From positions 1 to 64,000 of the forward strand of contig JAVBQL010000016.1 in the NCBI GenBank assembly GCA_031549085.1: 64,000 nucleotides of DNA. Reading direction: 5' to 3'. This stretch comes from JAVBQL01 sp031549085. Lineage in GTDB: Bacteria; Spirochaetota; GWE2-31-10; MWDO01. The notes under the pieces are model-generated. The model was not told where the DNA came from and did no database searches. It saw nothing but the letters and a program-made list of their open reading frames with translations. The position numbers and the translations under genes were made by a program. Shown in pieces: positions 8,157 through 15,844 of the stretch. The stretch's first letter is position 1. Every line of letters starts with the position of its first letter.

Positions 8157-8870
8157 ATGGCTTCAGTAAGAAAACAATCAATAATTACAGGTCTATTAAT
8201 ATTATCAATGGCAGCTATCGCTCCATTTTGTATGATGTACATTCCATCAAAACTTATTGTATTGGGTGATATGGCATTGACAGTCAACAACATAAGAGAG
8301 GCAAGTTCACTGTTTAGCTTTGGAATAGTTTGTGAAACTCTGATATTTTTATTAGAGATTGTAATATCAGTCATGATCTACAGACTCTTCGAGAAAGCAA
8401 GCAAAACTCTTGCTCTTATCTCCTCATTCTCAAGGTTTGCAATGGCAATAATACAAGGGGTTAATGTAATAATACAACTCTCTATACTAAGTCTTGTTAC
8501 AAACCCACTCTATAATGGAGGGCTTGGTATAAATGGAACCAATGCTTTGGTTAATCTTTTTATAAACAGCCACAATTATGGGGTATCTGTTTGGCAGATA
8601 TTTTTTGGTTTCCACCTAATTACACTTGGCTTCCTACTATTTAAATCAAAGTATATGCCAAGTTTTGTTGGTATAATGGTCATGATAGCAAGTCTTGGAT
8701 ATCTTGCTGATAGTTATAAAAATATCTTTTTTATAACAAATGATATTGTTGGAGTAGCTATTGCCATTCTTCTTATACTATCAACAGTTGGGGAGCTCCT
8801 ATTTACTTTCTGGCTGATAATTAAAGGCATAAAAACAAGTGGAGATAAAATTAGCATAAATAAAAATTGA
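8157..8870 (+). CDS. DUF4386 family membrane protein (second of pair)
   Basis: 237 residues and about six or seven membrane helices. It begins 1 bp after the stop of the preceding DUF4386 gene, with AAAGGAG in that gene's end as ribosome-binding site. Shared family features are the central RFAMAIIQGVNVI helix and the late GFHLITLGFLLFKSKYMP segment. Function unknown; a small-molecule sensing or transport role would fit the TetR context but is speculative. Confidence 0.78.
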   Translation: MASVRKQSIITGLLILSMAAIAPFCMMYIPSKLIVLGDMALTVNNIREASSLFSFGIVCETLIFLLEIVISVMIYRLFEKASKTLALISSFSRFAMAIIQGVNVIIQLSILSLVTNPLYNGGLGINGTNALVNLFINSHNYGVSVWQIFFGFHLITLGFLLFKSKYMPSFVGIMVMIASLGYLADSYKNIFFITNDIVGVAIAILLILSTVGELLFTFWLIIKGIKTSGDKISINKN

Positions 8871-8886
8871 ATATAGAGAGGATAAA

Positions 8887-9552
8887 TTGAAAATATTTGC
8901 AGAGTGGAATCCAAAACAGAAATTATTAAGAGAGATAATAAGAAAAAGTGAGAGCTTCGATCAAGCAAAGGAGCTCTTCATCTCACTACACCAATCAACC
9001 CACTTTTCTAAAAATGAGATCCCAACCATTATAGATAGTTTATGGGAAAATCTTCAAACAGCTGATTTCTCAATAGTAGCTCCAAAAAGGAAGGTAACAA
9101 TTGCATGGGATATTTGGCATATCACTAGAATTGAAGATCTAACAATAAACATTCTTGTAAATGAGGGTGAACAGATACTTAATAATGAGTGGTTAAACAA
9201 ACTGCAAACAAAAGTAACCGACACAGGCAATGCTATGACAAAAGATGAGATTGTTAGCTTTAGTAATGAAATTAATATGACAGAGTTAAAAAACTATAGC
9301 ATTGCTGTTGGACAAAAAACTCAATCAATACTCCAATCTTTGCAATATGAAGATATGAAACGAAAATTTCAAAAAAGCAGTCTGGATAAAATATTAAATG
9401 AACATGGTCTAGTAGAACATCCAGACTCTATATGGCTCTTAGATTTTTGGGGCAAGAAAGATGTGGCTGGCATTATACTTATGCCAATAACAAGACACCA
9501 ATCTATGCATTTAAATAATTCATTTAAAATAAAAGAGAGATTAGATAGGTAA
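8887..9552 (+). CDS. DinB-like four-helix protein
   Basis: 221 residues; TTG start after GAGAGG. The segments WDIWHITRIEDLTINILV and MPITRHQSMHLN carry the spaced histidines that coordinate metal in DinB/YfiT-type four-helix bundles, some of which are thiol-dependent transferases. The central region is longer than usual. Last gene of the tetR-led run (17 bp after the second DUF4386 gene). Confidence 0.68.
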   Translation: MKIFAEWNPKQKLLREIIRKSESFDQAKELFISLHQSTHFSKNEIPTIIDSLWENLQTADFSIVAPKRKVTIAWDIWHITRIEDLTINILVNEGEQILNNEWLNKLQTKVTDTGNAMTKDEIVSFSNEINMTELKNYSIAVGQKTQSILQSLQYEDMKRKFQKSSLDKILNEHGLVEHPDSIWLLDFWGKKDVAGIILMPITRHQSMHLNNSFKIKERLDR

Positions 9553-9578
9553 CCCATCACTATTCCACTAAAAATTAC

Positions 9579-9640
9579 AATGATAGATTATCTATTATTA
9601 AGAAGATTATTACTCTGCAACAGTTATAAAACGCTTGTTG
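9579..9640 (-). repeat. Remnant copy of the 3' end of the NAD(P)-binding gene, overlapping the marR 3' end
   Basis: On the minus strand, one frame here reads NKRFITVAE then a stop, matching the end of the protein encoded at 11560-12195 (NKRFTVVAE). DNA identity continues past the stop (TTACTCTGC, TTAAGAAGAT, AATGATAGATTAT blocks match 11533-11590). The last codons of marR use this remnant in a different frame. Confidence 0.75.
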
Positions 9641-10091
9641 AATAGTTGTCTTTTGCTTGCTCAATTTTCTGTTCCAAGAGATCCCCAAAAGTAACTATCA
9701 ATTTAATAAGCTGTCTCATACACTCTTCACCCATATCCTCTACAACTGCCTTCTCAATTTGAAAGAGTGGATTAAGCAGCTCTTCTGAAAAGACCCGCCC
9801 TTTTTCAGTGAGAGAAATAATTTTTTCCCGCCTATCTACCTCGTTTGTGTTCATAGATATATAACCATCTTTTTTTAGTAACATAATCACATTATTTACT
9901 GTTTGTTTTGGAATTTGATTTTCTTCAATATAATGTCTTTGTGTTATGAAGCCATCTATACTTAAGGCGTATAAAAACCTCACAATATAGCTATTGACCC
10001 CTCTTCGCTGTGCCCATTTTATATATATTCTATTCATTTTACTAAAAGTAGAATCAATAGCCTTCATTTGTGCCTTAGTTTCACTCTTCAT
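9624..10091 (-). CDS. MarR family transcriptional regulator
   Basis: 155 residues with a winged-helix core (NQIPKQTVNNVIMLLKKDGY, then NTNEVDRREKIISLTEKG). AGGAGG precedes the ATG. It is divergent from the iron-sulfur flavoprotein gene, and three AGTCC-type palindromes lie between them. The last residues (about STSVL) are encoded by DNA that is a frame-shifted relic of another gene's 3' end, so the native C-terminus may have been replaced. Confidence 0.85.
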   Translation of the reverse strand: MKSETKAQMKAIDSTFSKMNRIYIKWAQRRGVNSYIVRFLYALSIDGFITQRHYIEENQIPKQTVNNVIMLLKKDGYISMNTNEVDRREKIISLTEKGRVFSEELLNPLFQIEKAVVEDMGEECMRQLIKLIVTFGDLLEQKIEQAKDNYSTSVL

Positions 10092-10108
10092 TTTTTATAC
10101 CTCCTAAA

Positions 10109-10154
10109 AGTCCTATCAAGGACTATTATGCTCTTGAAAAAGAGTATTTGTCAA
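10109..10154 (-). promoter_or_regulatory. marR promoter with operator AGTCCTATCAAGGACT
   Basis: On the minus strand TTGACA (10149-10154), an 18-bp spacer and CATAAT (10125-10130) form the promoter. The 16-bp palindrome at 10109-10124 lies immediately downstream of the -10, where a bound regulator would block initiation. Confidence 0.75.
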
Positions 10155-10174
10155 CAATTATTTATAAAAAACTA

Positions 10175-10220
10175 TTGACATTAGTCCCTGTAAGGACTAT
10201 ACTTTAGAAAGTATAGTCCT
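10175..10220 (+). promoter_or_regulatory. Flavoprotein promoter with two overlapping operators
   Basis: TTGACA (10175-10180), 17-bp spacer and TATACT (10198-10203). The palindrome AGTCCCTGTAAGGACT (10183-10198) fills the spacer. A second dyad with 10-bp arms (10193-10202 and 10211-10220) covers the start region. These share the AGTCC/GGACT half-site with the marR operator, so MarR probably controls both directions. Confidence 0.8.
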
Positions 10221-10300
10221 AAACTTAAGGGAATGATATTATTCATTTCCAGAGAGAAGATTAAAAAAAATTGATCCAAAAAAATATGGAGGCAAAGTAT

Positions 10301-10936
10301 ATGAAAATATTATTAGTAAATGGAAGTCCAAATCGTCATGGGTGCACAAATAGAGCTTTAGAAGAGGTTGCTAAGACTCTAAACTTAGAGGGGATAGATA
10401 CAGAAATATTTTGGATTGGAAACAAGCCAATTCAAAACTGCATTTCATGTCACAAATGTGAAACAACTGGAGAATGTATCTTTGAAGATGGTGTAAAAAT
10501 TTTTCACAAGATAGTTAAAGACAGTGATGGTTTAATTTTAGGTAGCCCTGTCCATTATGCTGGTGCAAGTGGATCACTTGCCTCTTTTATGGGTAGAGCA
10601 TTTATATCAGATCTTGCTGGTAATGAAAACCGCTTATTTGCATTAAAGCCCGCCGCCGCTGTTGTATCTGCAAGAAGAGCTGGAACAACAACTACATTCT
10701 CACAGTTGAATAAGTTTTTTATGCTTCATGAGATGCCCGTAATTTCTTCAAGATATTGGAATATGGTACATGGTGAAACACCAGAAGAGGTTGAGCAAGA
10801 TTTAGAGGGATTATATAATATGAGGGTTTTGGCACGAAATATGGCCTATTTTCTACGCTGTCAAGAGGCTAGCAAAAAAGCTGGTATTGAGTTACCAAAA
10901 CAAGAAGAAGCAGTATTTACAAATTTTATTCGTTAA
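10301..10936 (+). CDS. NADPH-dependent FMN reductase / iron-sulfur flavoprotein
   Basis: 211 residues from the ATG at 10301, 8 nt after GGAGG; an upstream in-frame TTG is less likely. The flavodoxin-like fold starts with MKILLVNGSPNRHGCTN, and the GSPVHYAGASGSLASFMGR loop binds FMN. Between them, CISCHKCETTGEC gives a C-x2-C-x2-C-x5-C set as in iron-sulfur flavoproteins, so a 4Fe-4S cluster is likely. It probably transfers electrons or reduces quinone-like or nitro compounds. MarR control from the divergent gene is inferred from operator sites. Confidence 0.85.
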   Translation: MKILLVNGSPNRHGCTNRALEEVAKTLNLEGIDTEIFWIGNKPIQNCISCHKCETTGECIFEDGVKIFHKIVKDSDGLILGSPVHYAGASGSLASFMGRAFISDLAGNENRLFALKPAAAVVSARRAGTTTTFSQLNKFFMLHEMPVISSRYWNMVHGETPEEVEQDLEGLYNMRVLARNMAYFLRCQEASKKAGIELPKQEEAVFTNFIR

Positions 10937-10983
10937 ACATAGTTAGATTAAATATCTACTCTCTTTTGCTATGATTAAAGCAA

Positions 10984-11496
10984 CTATGGACGCTTAACTG
11001 AGAAAATAATGTGTGGCATATCTATGTTGTAGTAGTGCTTAACAAATTCTCCAACAGCACTCATACCATTTCTCTTTGCAACATTTTGAGAGGCAATATT
11101 GTTATCCCTAATAATAGAGAAAACTTCATCTATATTTAGATTATTAAAAGCATAATGTTTACAGCCTATGGCTGCCTCTGTTGCAAACCCCTTATGCCAA
11201 TATCTCTTTTTTAATAGATATCCAATCTCAACCACTTGCCTGCCATTGACATCTTGCTTTGTTAAACCAGCCTGTCCAATAAATTCATTAGCCCCTTTCT
11301 CTATAATTGCCCACAATCCAAAACCATCATCCCTATAACGCTTGAGCTGTTTGTCAAGCCACTCCCAAACTTCACTATCACTAAAAGTGTGTTCATAAGC
11401 ATACATAACAGAGGCATCTTGTAAAATTTCAGCAAGGTCATTAAAATCATTTTGATTCATCTCTCTTAAGTACAATCGTTCTGTCTCTAAAATCAT
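10984..11496 (-). CDS. GNAT acetyltransferase, RimJ/RimL-like
   Basis: 170 residues. It begins MILETERLYLREM and carries EIGYLLKKRYWHKGFATEA, the acetyl-CoA loop variant of the RimJ/RimL-type branch, and a late NVAKRNGMSAVG. The branch includes ribosomal protein and small-molecule acetyltransferases; the substrate cannot be assigned. An 11-bp inverted repeat (11505-11515 and 11531-11541) separates it from the upstream gene on the same strand. Confidence 0.82.
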   Translation of the reverse strand: MILETERLYLREMNQNDFNDLAEILQDASVMYAYEHTFSDSEVWEWLDKQLKRYRDDGFGLWAIIEKGANEFIGQAGLTKQDVNGRQVVEIGYLLKKRYWHKGFATEAAIGCKHYAFNNLNIDEVFSIIRDNNIASQNVAKRNGMSAVGEFVKHYYNIDMPHIIFSVKRP

Positions 11497-11504
11497 AGAT
11501 ATAG

Positions 11505-11541
11505 TCTATCATTATTCGCTTTAAAAAGCCATAATGATAGA
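11505..11541 (-). other. Intergenic stem-loop between two minus-strand genes
   Basis: Perfect 11-bp arms (TCTATCATTAT and ATAATGATAGA) with a 15-nt loop that can extend by AGC/GCT. There is no T-tract, so it could be an attenuator, a processing site or an operator. Confidence 0.45.
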
Positions 11542-11590
11542 TTATACTTAAGAAGATTATTACTCTGCCACAACTGTAAAGCGTTTATTG
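11533..11590 (-). repeat. 3' end sequence duplicated at 9579-9640
   Basis: The parent copy of the repeat: the last codons of the NAD(P)-binding gene plus about 27 bp beyond its stop. Confidence 0.7.
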
Positions 11591-12195
11591 ATATGTTTGC
11601 CAGTTTCTGCCTCATCGATCATAGCAATAGCATAGTCGGCATAACTAATCTGGCTTTCGCCTTTACTATTTAACATAAGCTCTTCGCCTCCAGCTGTATA
11701 CTTACCAGTACGAACTCCATCAGCCACAAAATCTCCCGCAGGGCTTAAGTATGTCCACTTCACATCACTTCTCACCCTTATGACATCAAAAGCTTCAGTT
11801 GTAGCCAAAGCAACTGCTTTAAAAATATCTGGAAAATCTGGTGTATCCATAACACGAACAGTATGCTCTTTGTTCACGTACAAACTTCCAGCTCCGCCTA
11901 CAACAAGAAGGCGATTTGGTTTTCCACTTAATATATCCACAAGATGCTTAGCTGATGTTTTGTGTCCACCCAATGTCTCTGGTGTCCATGCACCAAAAGC
12001 ATCAATGATAACATCACAGTTTTTAATATCATCATACTTAAGATCAAAAAGATCCTTTTCAATAACCTTTGCTTTTGGTTCATTAAATTTTTTAGTGTCT
12101 CTTACAACAGCAACAACTTCATGACCTCTAGCGATAGCCTCCTTAACCAATAATTTTCCCACTCTTCCTGATGCACAAATAACTGCAATTTTCAT
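11560..12195 (-). CDS. NAD(P)-binding (atypical SDR, NmrA/YwnB-like) protein
   Basis: 211 residues from the ATG at 12195, placed just after GGAGG (12203-12207); the longer frame has no support. The Rossmann start KIAVICASGRVGKLLV has the G-x-x-G pattern with Cys in place of the first Gly. Later motifs (VVGGAGSLYVNK, WTYLSPAGDF) fit the NAD(P)H-binding PF13460 type, often flavin or quinone reductases induced by redox stress. Its promoter region carries a 33-bp sequence shared with the HxlR-linked intergenic region at 29390-29422. A scrap of this gene's 3' end is duplicated at 9579-9640. Confidence 0.8.
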   Translation of the reverse strand: MKIAVICASGRVGKLLVKEAIARGHEVVAVVRDTKKFNEPKAKVIEKDLFDLKYDDIKNCDVIIDAFGAWTPETLGGHKTSAKHLVDILSGKPNRLLVVGGAGSLYVNKEHTVRVMDTPDFPDIFKAVALATTEAFDVIRVRSDVKWTYLSPAGDFVADGVRTGKYTAGGEELMLNSKGESQISYADYAIAMIDEAETGKHINKRFTVVAE

Positions 12196-12276
12196 AAATT
12201 GTCCTCCAAATAATTTTATATTAAGGCATAATATTTTTTTGCCTTTTACAGTAAAATATAGCATTAAGTTTCAAAT

Positions 12277-12309
12277 GTAAAGTAGGCACTTTTTTGTTAT
12301 ATAGTATCA
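12277..12309 (-). promoter_or_regulatory. 33-bp motif shared with 29390-29422, candidate HxlR-type operator
   Basis: 28 of 33 positions match the region between the pyridoxamine-oxidase-like gene and the HxlR gene, including GTAAAGTA, GCACTTT and ATATAGTATCA. It lies about 80 bp upstream of the NAD(P)-binding gene's start, as an operator would. Confidence 0.6.
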
Positions 12310-12508
12310 TTTTATAAACTAATGGAAAAAATTATAAAATAAAAAAAATGAGAGATAAAAAATATTTAAAAAAACAGTACTTGTAAAAATAGTTTGAAAT
12401 AATATTAAAAAAACAGTATGCTTTTCGTATATATCCTTATATAAAGAGCTCTTTTCTTAATAAAGAGATATTTTTTTGAATTTAAATATAGCAAAGGAGA
12501 ATTTTTTT

Positions 12509-12808
12509 ATGATTAAAGTTGTCTTTACCTACAGAACAAAAAACGAGGATTTGTCAGAATTGATGAAAAAGTTTCAGCAGTCAACTGATAAAAAGTTTAG
12601 TTCAGATGTAACCAATACAAAAATCGAGAGATTCAAGAGAGTTGAAAATGGCTATACCTATATTGTTCTCGATATTTATTATAATTCAATTGAAGATTAC
12701 AAAAAACGAACTGCTTTTGAAAAAAGCAAACCGGAATGGAACGATATATGGTTCAATCCAAATAATAAACATGAAGAGCTATCTGTGGAAATATTTGAAG
12801 TTTTATGA
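12509..12808 (+). CDS. Small conserved protein, possible dimeric alpha/beta-barrel
   Basis: 99 residues from the ATG at 12509, 8 nt after AAGGAGA. The beta-alpha-beta pattern (IKVVFTYRTKNEDLSELMKK and YIVLDIYYNSIEDYKKR) suggests a ferredoxin-like alpha/beta barrel of the sort found in antibiotic-biosynthesis-monooxygenase-like proteins. No catalytic residue can be named. Followed 44 bp later by the TMEM175-like gene. Confidence 0.6.
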   Translation: MIKVVFTYRTKNEDLSELMKKFQQSTDKKFSSDVTNTKIERFKRVENGYTYIVLDIYYNSIEDYKKRTAFEKSKPEWNDIWFNPNNKHEELSVEIFEVL

Positions 12809-12852
12809 TATTATTTTTTTTAAAATAGTATTAGAATAGGAACTTCAAAAAA

Positions 12853-13479
12853 ATGAAAATATCAAAAAACAGATTGGAATCTTTTAGTGATGGCGTTATG
12901 GCAATAGTCATAACAATTATGGTTTTAAGCATTCCAATTCCAGATAATTTAGAATCTAAAAACATTATTACTTTTCTGAATTCGCTTCTAACATATTTTA
13001 TAAGTTTTTTTCTTGTTGGCTCCTTTTGGAATCAGCATCGTTATCTCTTTAATGAAATCAAAAATATTAGTGAGCAGATAATATGGAGAAATATGCTCTT
13101 TCTCTTTTTTCTCTCGCTAGTGCCAGTTTTTACAAAGTGGATTATGAATGACCCTGATATTAGTGCCCCTGTGGTTGGATATGGGGTTCTTCTTCTCTCT
13201 CTAAGCTTAAGTTTTGATTTTATGTTTAGTGCAATAATTAAAACTAATATAGACATAATGGATATAAGAACTATTGATAGAAAACTAAAAATGCGAGATT
13301 TAAAAATACTTATATACTTCAGAAGTTTAGTTTTAAGCATTGGTGTTATAATAGTTATTTTAATTGCTATTCCATATCCAGCCATTTCAGCTATCCTATT
13401 CATTGGCTTTCCAATTATCTCATCTCTTTTTAACCTATGGTTTGAAGATAAAAATAGACGCAATAACAGAGAAGAGTAA
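12853..13479 (+). CDS. TMEM175-family (DUF1211) potassium channel-like protein
   Basis: 208 residues, about six membrane helices. The signature RLESFSDGVMAIVITIMVL at the start (R-x3-FSDG) is the hallmark of the TMEM175/DUF1211 family, tetrameric K+-permeable channels of the cytoplasmic membrane. NQHRYLF after helix 3 also fits. One repeat per protein is normal for bacterial members. Physiological role in this organism unknown. Confidence 0.88.
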   Translation: MKISKNRLESFSDGVMAIVITIMVLSIPIPDNLESKNIITFLNSLLTYFISFFLVGSFWNQHRYLFNEIKNISEQIIWRNMLFLFFLSLVPVFTKWIMNDPDISAPVVGYGVLLLSLSLSFDFMFSAIIKTNIDIMDIRTIDRKLKMRDLKILIYFRSLVLSIGVIIVILIAIPYPAISAILFIGFPIISSLFNLWFEDKNRRNNREE

Positions 13480-13655
13480 TTGATAATTATGATAGAAAGC
13501 ATTTTTTAAATATACTACTCTTTAAATGTAATTGTATTAGATTAAACGCTTGTAGATTTGAATTGTCTCTATTAAAATATTATGGTAAATTAAACTTATA
13601 TAGAGTTAGTTTTTTTTTGAATAAGAGAAAAAGCTGATACACTAAAAATGATAAT

Positions 13656-13669
13656 TACCAAATTTGGTA
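13656..13669 (+). promoter_or_regulatory. 14-bp palindrome upstream of the second WG-repeat gene
   Basis: TACCAAATTTGGTA is a perfect palindrome 34 bp before the ATG at 13703, in the expected promoter zone. The binding protein is unknown. The rest of 13480-13702 is AT-rich with nothing else recognised. Confidence 0.4.
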
Positions 13670-13702
13670 TAAATATTTTAGATTTTAGTAAAGAGAGGTT
13701 TT

Positions 13703-14641
13703 ATGAAACAGAGAGTTATAATAGTGCTATTAATAGCTATTTTATCTACTACTTTAAATGTTAGTAAGATATATACTAGTGATAGTCCAACGAAATATGA
13801 TACAGTCCGCCCCTATAGTGAGGGGCTAGCTGCCGTAGAAAAAGATAATAAGTGGGGATTTATCGATGAAAATAGCAAAGAGGTGGTCCCGCTTAAGTAT
13901 GACTCAGCTTTAGATTTTAAAGATGGAAAATCTTTAGTCCAAATTAATTGGAAATATGGATTTATAGACAAATCGGGAAAAGAGATAGTAGCCTTAAAAT
14001 ATGATTATGCTTTCAGTTTCACTGAAGGAGTTGCAGCTATAAAGCTTAATGACAAATATGGCTTCATTGATACAACAGATAAATTAGTTATCCCTAATAT
14101 ATATGATGATGCTATTTCATTTAATGAAGGGTTAGCAAAAGTAAAAAAAGATAATAAATGGGGATTTATTGATAAAAACAATAAAGTTATTATACCATTC
14201 AAATATGATAATGTTTTCGATTTTAGTGAAGGTTTCGTTAGAGTAAAATTAAATAATAAGTGGGGGTTTATTGATAAAAAAGGGAAAGAAATTACTTCTG
14301 CAAAATATGATGAAGTTAACGATTTTAAAGAGGGATTTGCATCTGTAAAATTGGGTAATAAATGGGGGGTTATAGATACTACTGGAAAAGAACTTACATC
14401 TTTTAAATATGATAAAGCAGAAAATTTTCATGAAGGTTTTGCTAAAGTCTCAATTGGCGGAAAAGATAATAATTCTAGATATTATGGCGGAAAATGGGGA
14501 TTCATAGATAAGAGCGGAAAAGAAATTATACCTATCAAATATGATGAGGTCAATGATTTCAACAATGGAAAATCAAAAGTAACACTTAATGGAAAAAGTG
14601 GATATGTAGACAAAAATAATAATTTTACACCTGATAAATAA
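13703..14641 (+). CDS. Secreted WG-repeat protein
   Basis: 312 residues. A Sec-type signal peptide (MKQRVIIVLLIAILSTTLNV) without a lipobox suggests export to the periplasm or surface. About eight WG repeats of 34-36 residues follow (KWGFIDENSKEVVPLKYDSA pattern), one interrupted by a short insertion (GGKDNNSRYYGGKWGF). Unlike the WG lipoprotein at 1965-2951, these repeats have diverged in DNA. Role unknown; extracellular binding or structure is usual speculation. Confidence 0.87.
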   Translation: MKQRVIIVLLIAILSTTLNVSKIYTSDSPTKYDTVRPYSEGLAAVEKDNKWGFIDENSKEVVPLKYDSALDFKDGKSLVQINWKYGFIDKSGKEIVALKYDYAFSFTEGVAAIKLNDKYGFIDTTDKLVIPNIYDDAISFNEGLAKVKKDNKWGFIDKNNKVIIPFKYDNVFDFSEGFVRVKLNNKWGFIDKKGKEITSAKYDEVNDFKEGFASVKLGNKWGVIDTTGKELTSFKYDKAENFHEGFAKVSIGGKDNNSRYYGGKWGFIDKSGKEIIPIKYDEVNDFNNGKSKVTLNGKSGYVDKNNNFTPDK

Positions 14642-14708
14642 AAAATATTTTTTTAAAAAAAAATAAAAAAATTTATCAAAATACATTGCTATATTAAGTA
14701 ATCAGTGT

Positions 14709-14746
14709 TACTACATATAATGTAACAAGGTACTACATAACATTAT
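14709..14746 (+). promoter_or_regulatory. Candidate PadR operator region
   Basis: Two copies of TACTACATA-like sequence (about 14709 and 14731) alternate with AATGTAAC/AACATTA, giving ATGT/ACAT dyads of the kind PadR regulators bind, directly before the padR ribosome-binding site. Confidence 0.45.
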
Positions 14747-14761
14747 ATGAAAGGAGAAAAT

Positions 14762-15100
14762 ATGGAGATCGAAAAAGAGATGCTTAAGGGTTACATAGAT
14801 ATAATAATCCTTTCAATGCTTTATAAGGAGGATCTATATGGTTATGAATTAGCAAAGAGAGCAAAGGAGCTTACAAATAACAAGTTTGAACTTAAGGAGG
14901 GGACACTCTACCTTGCATTCAAACGTTTGGAGCAGAGCAATTTTGTAAAATCTTACTGGGGAGATGAGAGTATTGGAGGCAGACGAAAATATTATCAGCT
15001 TCTAAAAACCGGTAGAAACCACCTAATACAGCGTAAAAAAGAGTGGGGATTATTAAAACAAATTATTGATATATTTTTAAAAGGAGTAGATGATGAGTGA
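14762..15100 (+). CDS. PadR family transcriptional regulator
   Basis: 112 residues from the ATG at 14762, which follows AAAGGAGA; an ATG at 14747 is upstream of that site. The PadR winged helix is clear: MLKGYIDIIILSMLYKEDLY, GYELAKRAKE, KEGTLYLAFKRLEQ and GGRRKYYQLLKTGR. The stop overlaps the next gene's start, so it is coupled to a membrane protein that is probably its target, the usual PadR arrangement. Confidence 0.88.
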   Translation: MEIEKEMLKGYIDIIILSMLYKEDLYGYELAKRAKELTNNKFELKEGTLYLAFKRLEQSNFVKSYWGDESIGGRRKYYQLLKTGRNHLIQRKKEWGLLKQIIDIFLKGVDDE

Positions 15101-15725
15101 AAAAAAATTGAGCAGTGAGACAATGAGAGCAATTGATGAGCTTGTAAAACGTGTTGCAAGAAAATCTGGCTACCGTGATACAAACAGCAGCTCCTACAAA
15201 GAGCACCTACAGAGCCATCTGCAAAATCATTTTGAGAGGGGATCACATAAATTTAATCAAAAAATGGAGAGATTCCAAAAACATTTTGATGATGGTCGTC
15301 CCAGCGGTATGGATTTTGCAGAGGAGATAAAATCATATATATGTGATGGAATAATCGATTTAATGAGTGAGGGACACTCTGAAGAGGAGGCATTAAAAAT
15401 GACTATGGAAAAATTTGATGAAGCGGAGTCAGCAAACAATTTTGAGGGCTTCTCAAGGGTATTCAACGACTTCGGGCTTCGGGATCAAGCTTTTATGGCA
15501 AAGTGGTATGCAAAAAATGGTGAGAAAATCGGACTATTTTATGCTGCTTTTCTTATACTTGGGGTAAGCATTGGCGGACTGGTTGGATTTGTTGCTGGGA
15601 AAACCCTTCTAAACACAATTGTTGGACTTGTTGCTGGAGCTGGAATTGGAATCGGTGCAGGGCTTCTCTCTCATGCAAAAATTGTTGCGAGAAGAGGTCT
15701 CTTTAGAGGTATGAAAAGGTGGTAG
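15093..15725 (+). CDS. PadR-coupled membrane protein
   Basis: About 210 residues; the ATG at 15093 (or 15090) follows AAAGGAG and overlaps the padR stop. A soluble N-terminal region of about 145 residues with helical repeats (EALKMTMEKFDEAE, like the short alpha domains preceding PadR-controlled permeases) is followed by two close hydrophobic helices rich in Gly (GVSIGGLVGFVAG and GLVAGAGIGIGAGLL). It is probably a cytoplasmic-membrane protein regulated by PadR. No enzymatic motif seen. Confidence 0.7.
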   Translation: MSEKKLSSETMRAIDELVKRVARKSGYRDTNSSSYKEHLQSHLQNHFERGSHKFNQKMERFQKHFDDGRPSGMDFAEEIKSYICDGIIDLMSEGHSEEEALKMTMEKFDEAESANNFEGFSRVFNDFGLRDQAFMAKWYAKNGEKIGLFYAAFLILGVSIGGLVGFVAGKTLLNTIVGLVAGAGIGIGAGLLSHAKIVARRGLFRGMKRW

Positions 15726-15804
15726 TATTTATTGATACTAACTATTTTTGAATTATACTTATAATTTATACATTAAAACACTTTAAAAAAACTAGCTGCT
15801 TAAA

Positions 15805-15830
15805 AAACCTCTCTAAATATAGAGAGGTTT
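15805..15830. terminator. Bidirectional terminator between convergent genes
   Basis: A perfect 11-bp stem (AAACCTCTCTA / TAGAGAGGTTT, 4-nt loop). The minus-strand side ends in a longer T-tract (TTTTTT), so it serves the M24 peptidase gene best. Confidence 0.85.
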
Positions 15831-15844
15831 AATTATATAGATAT

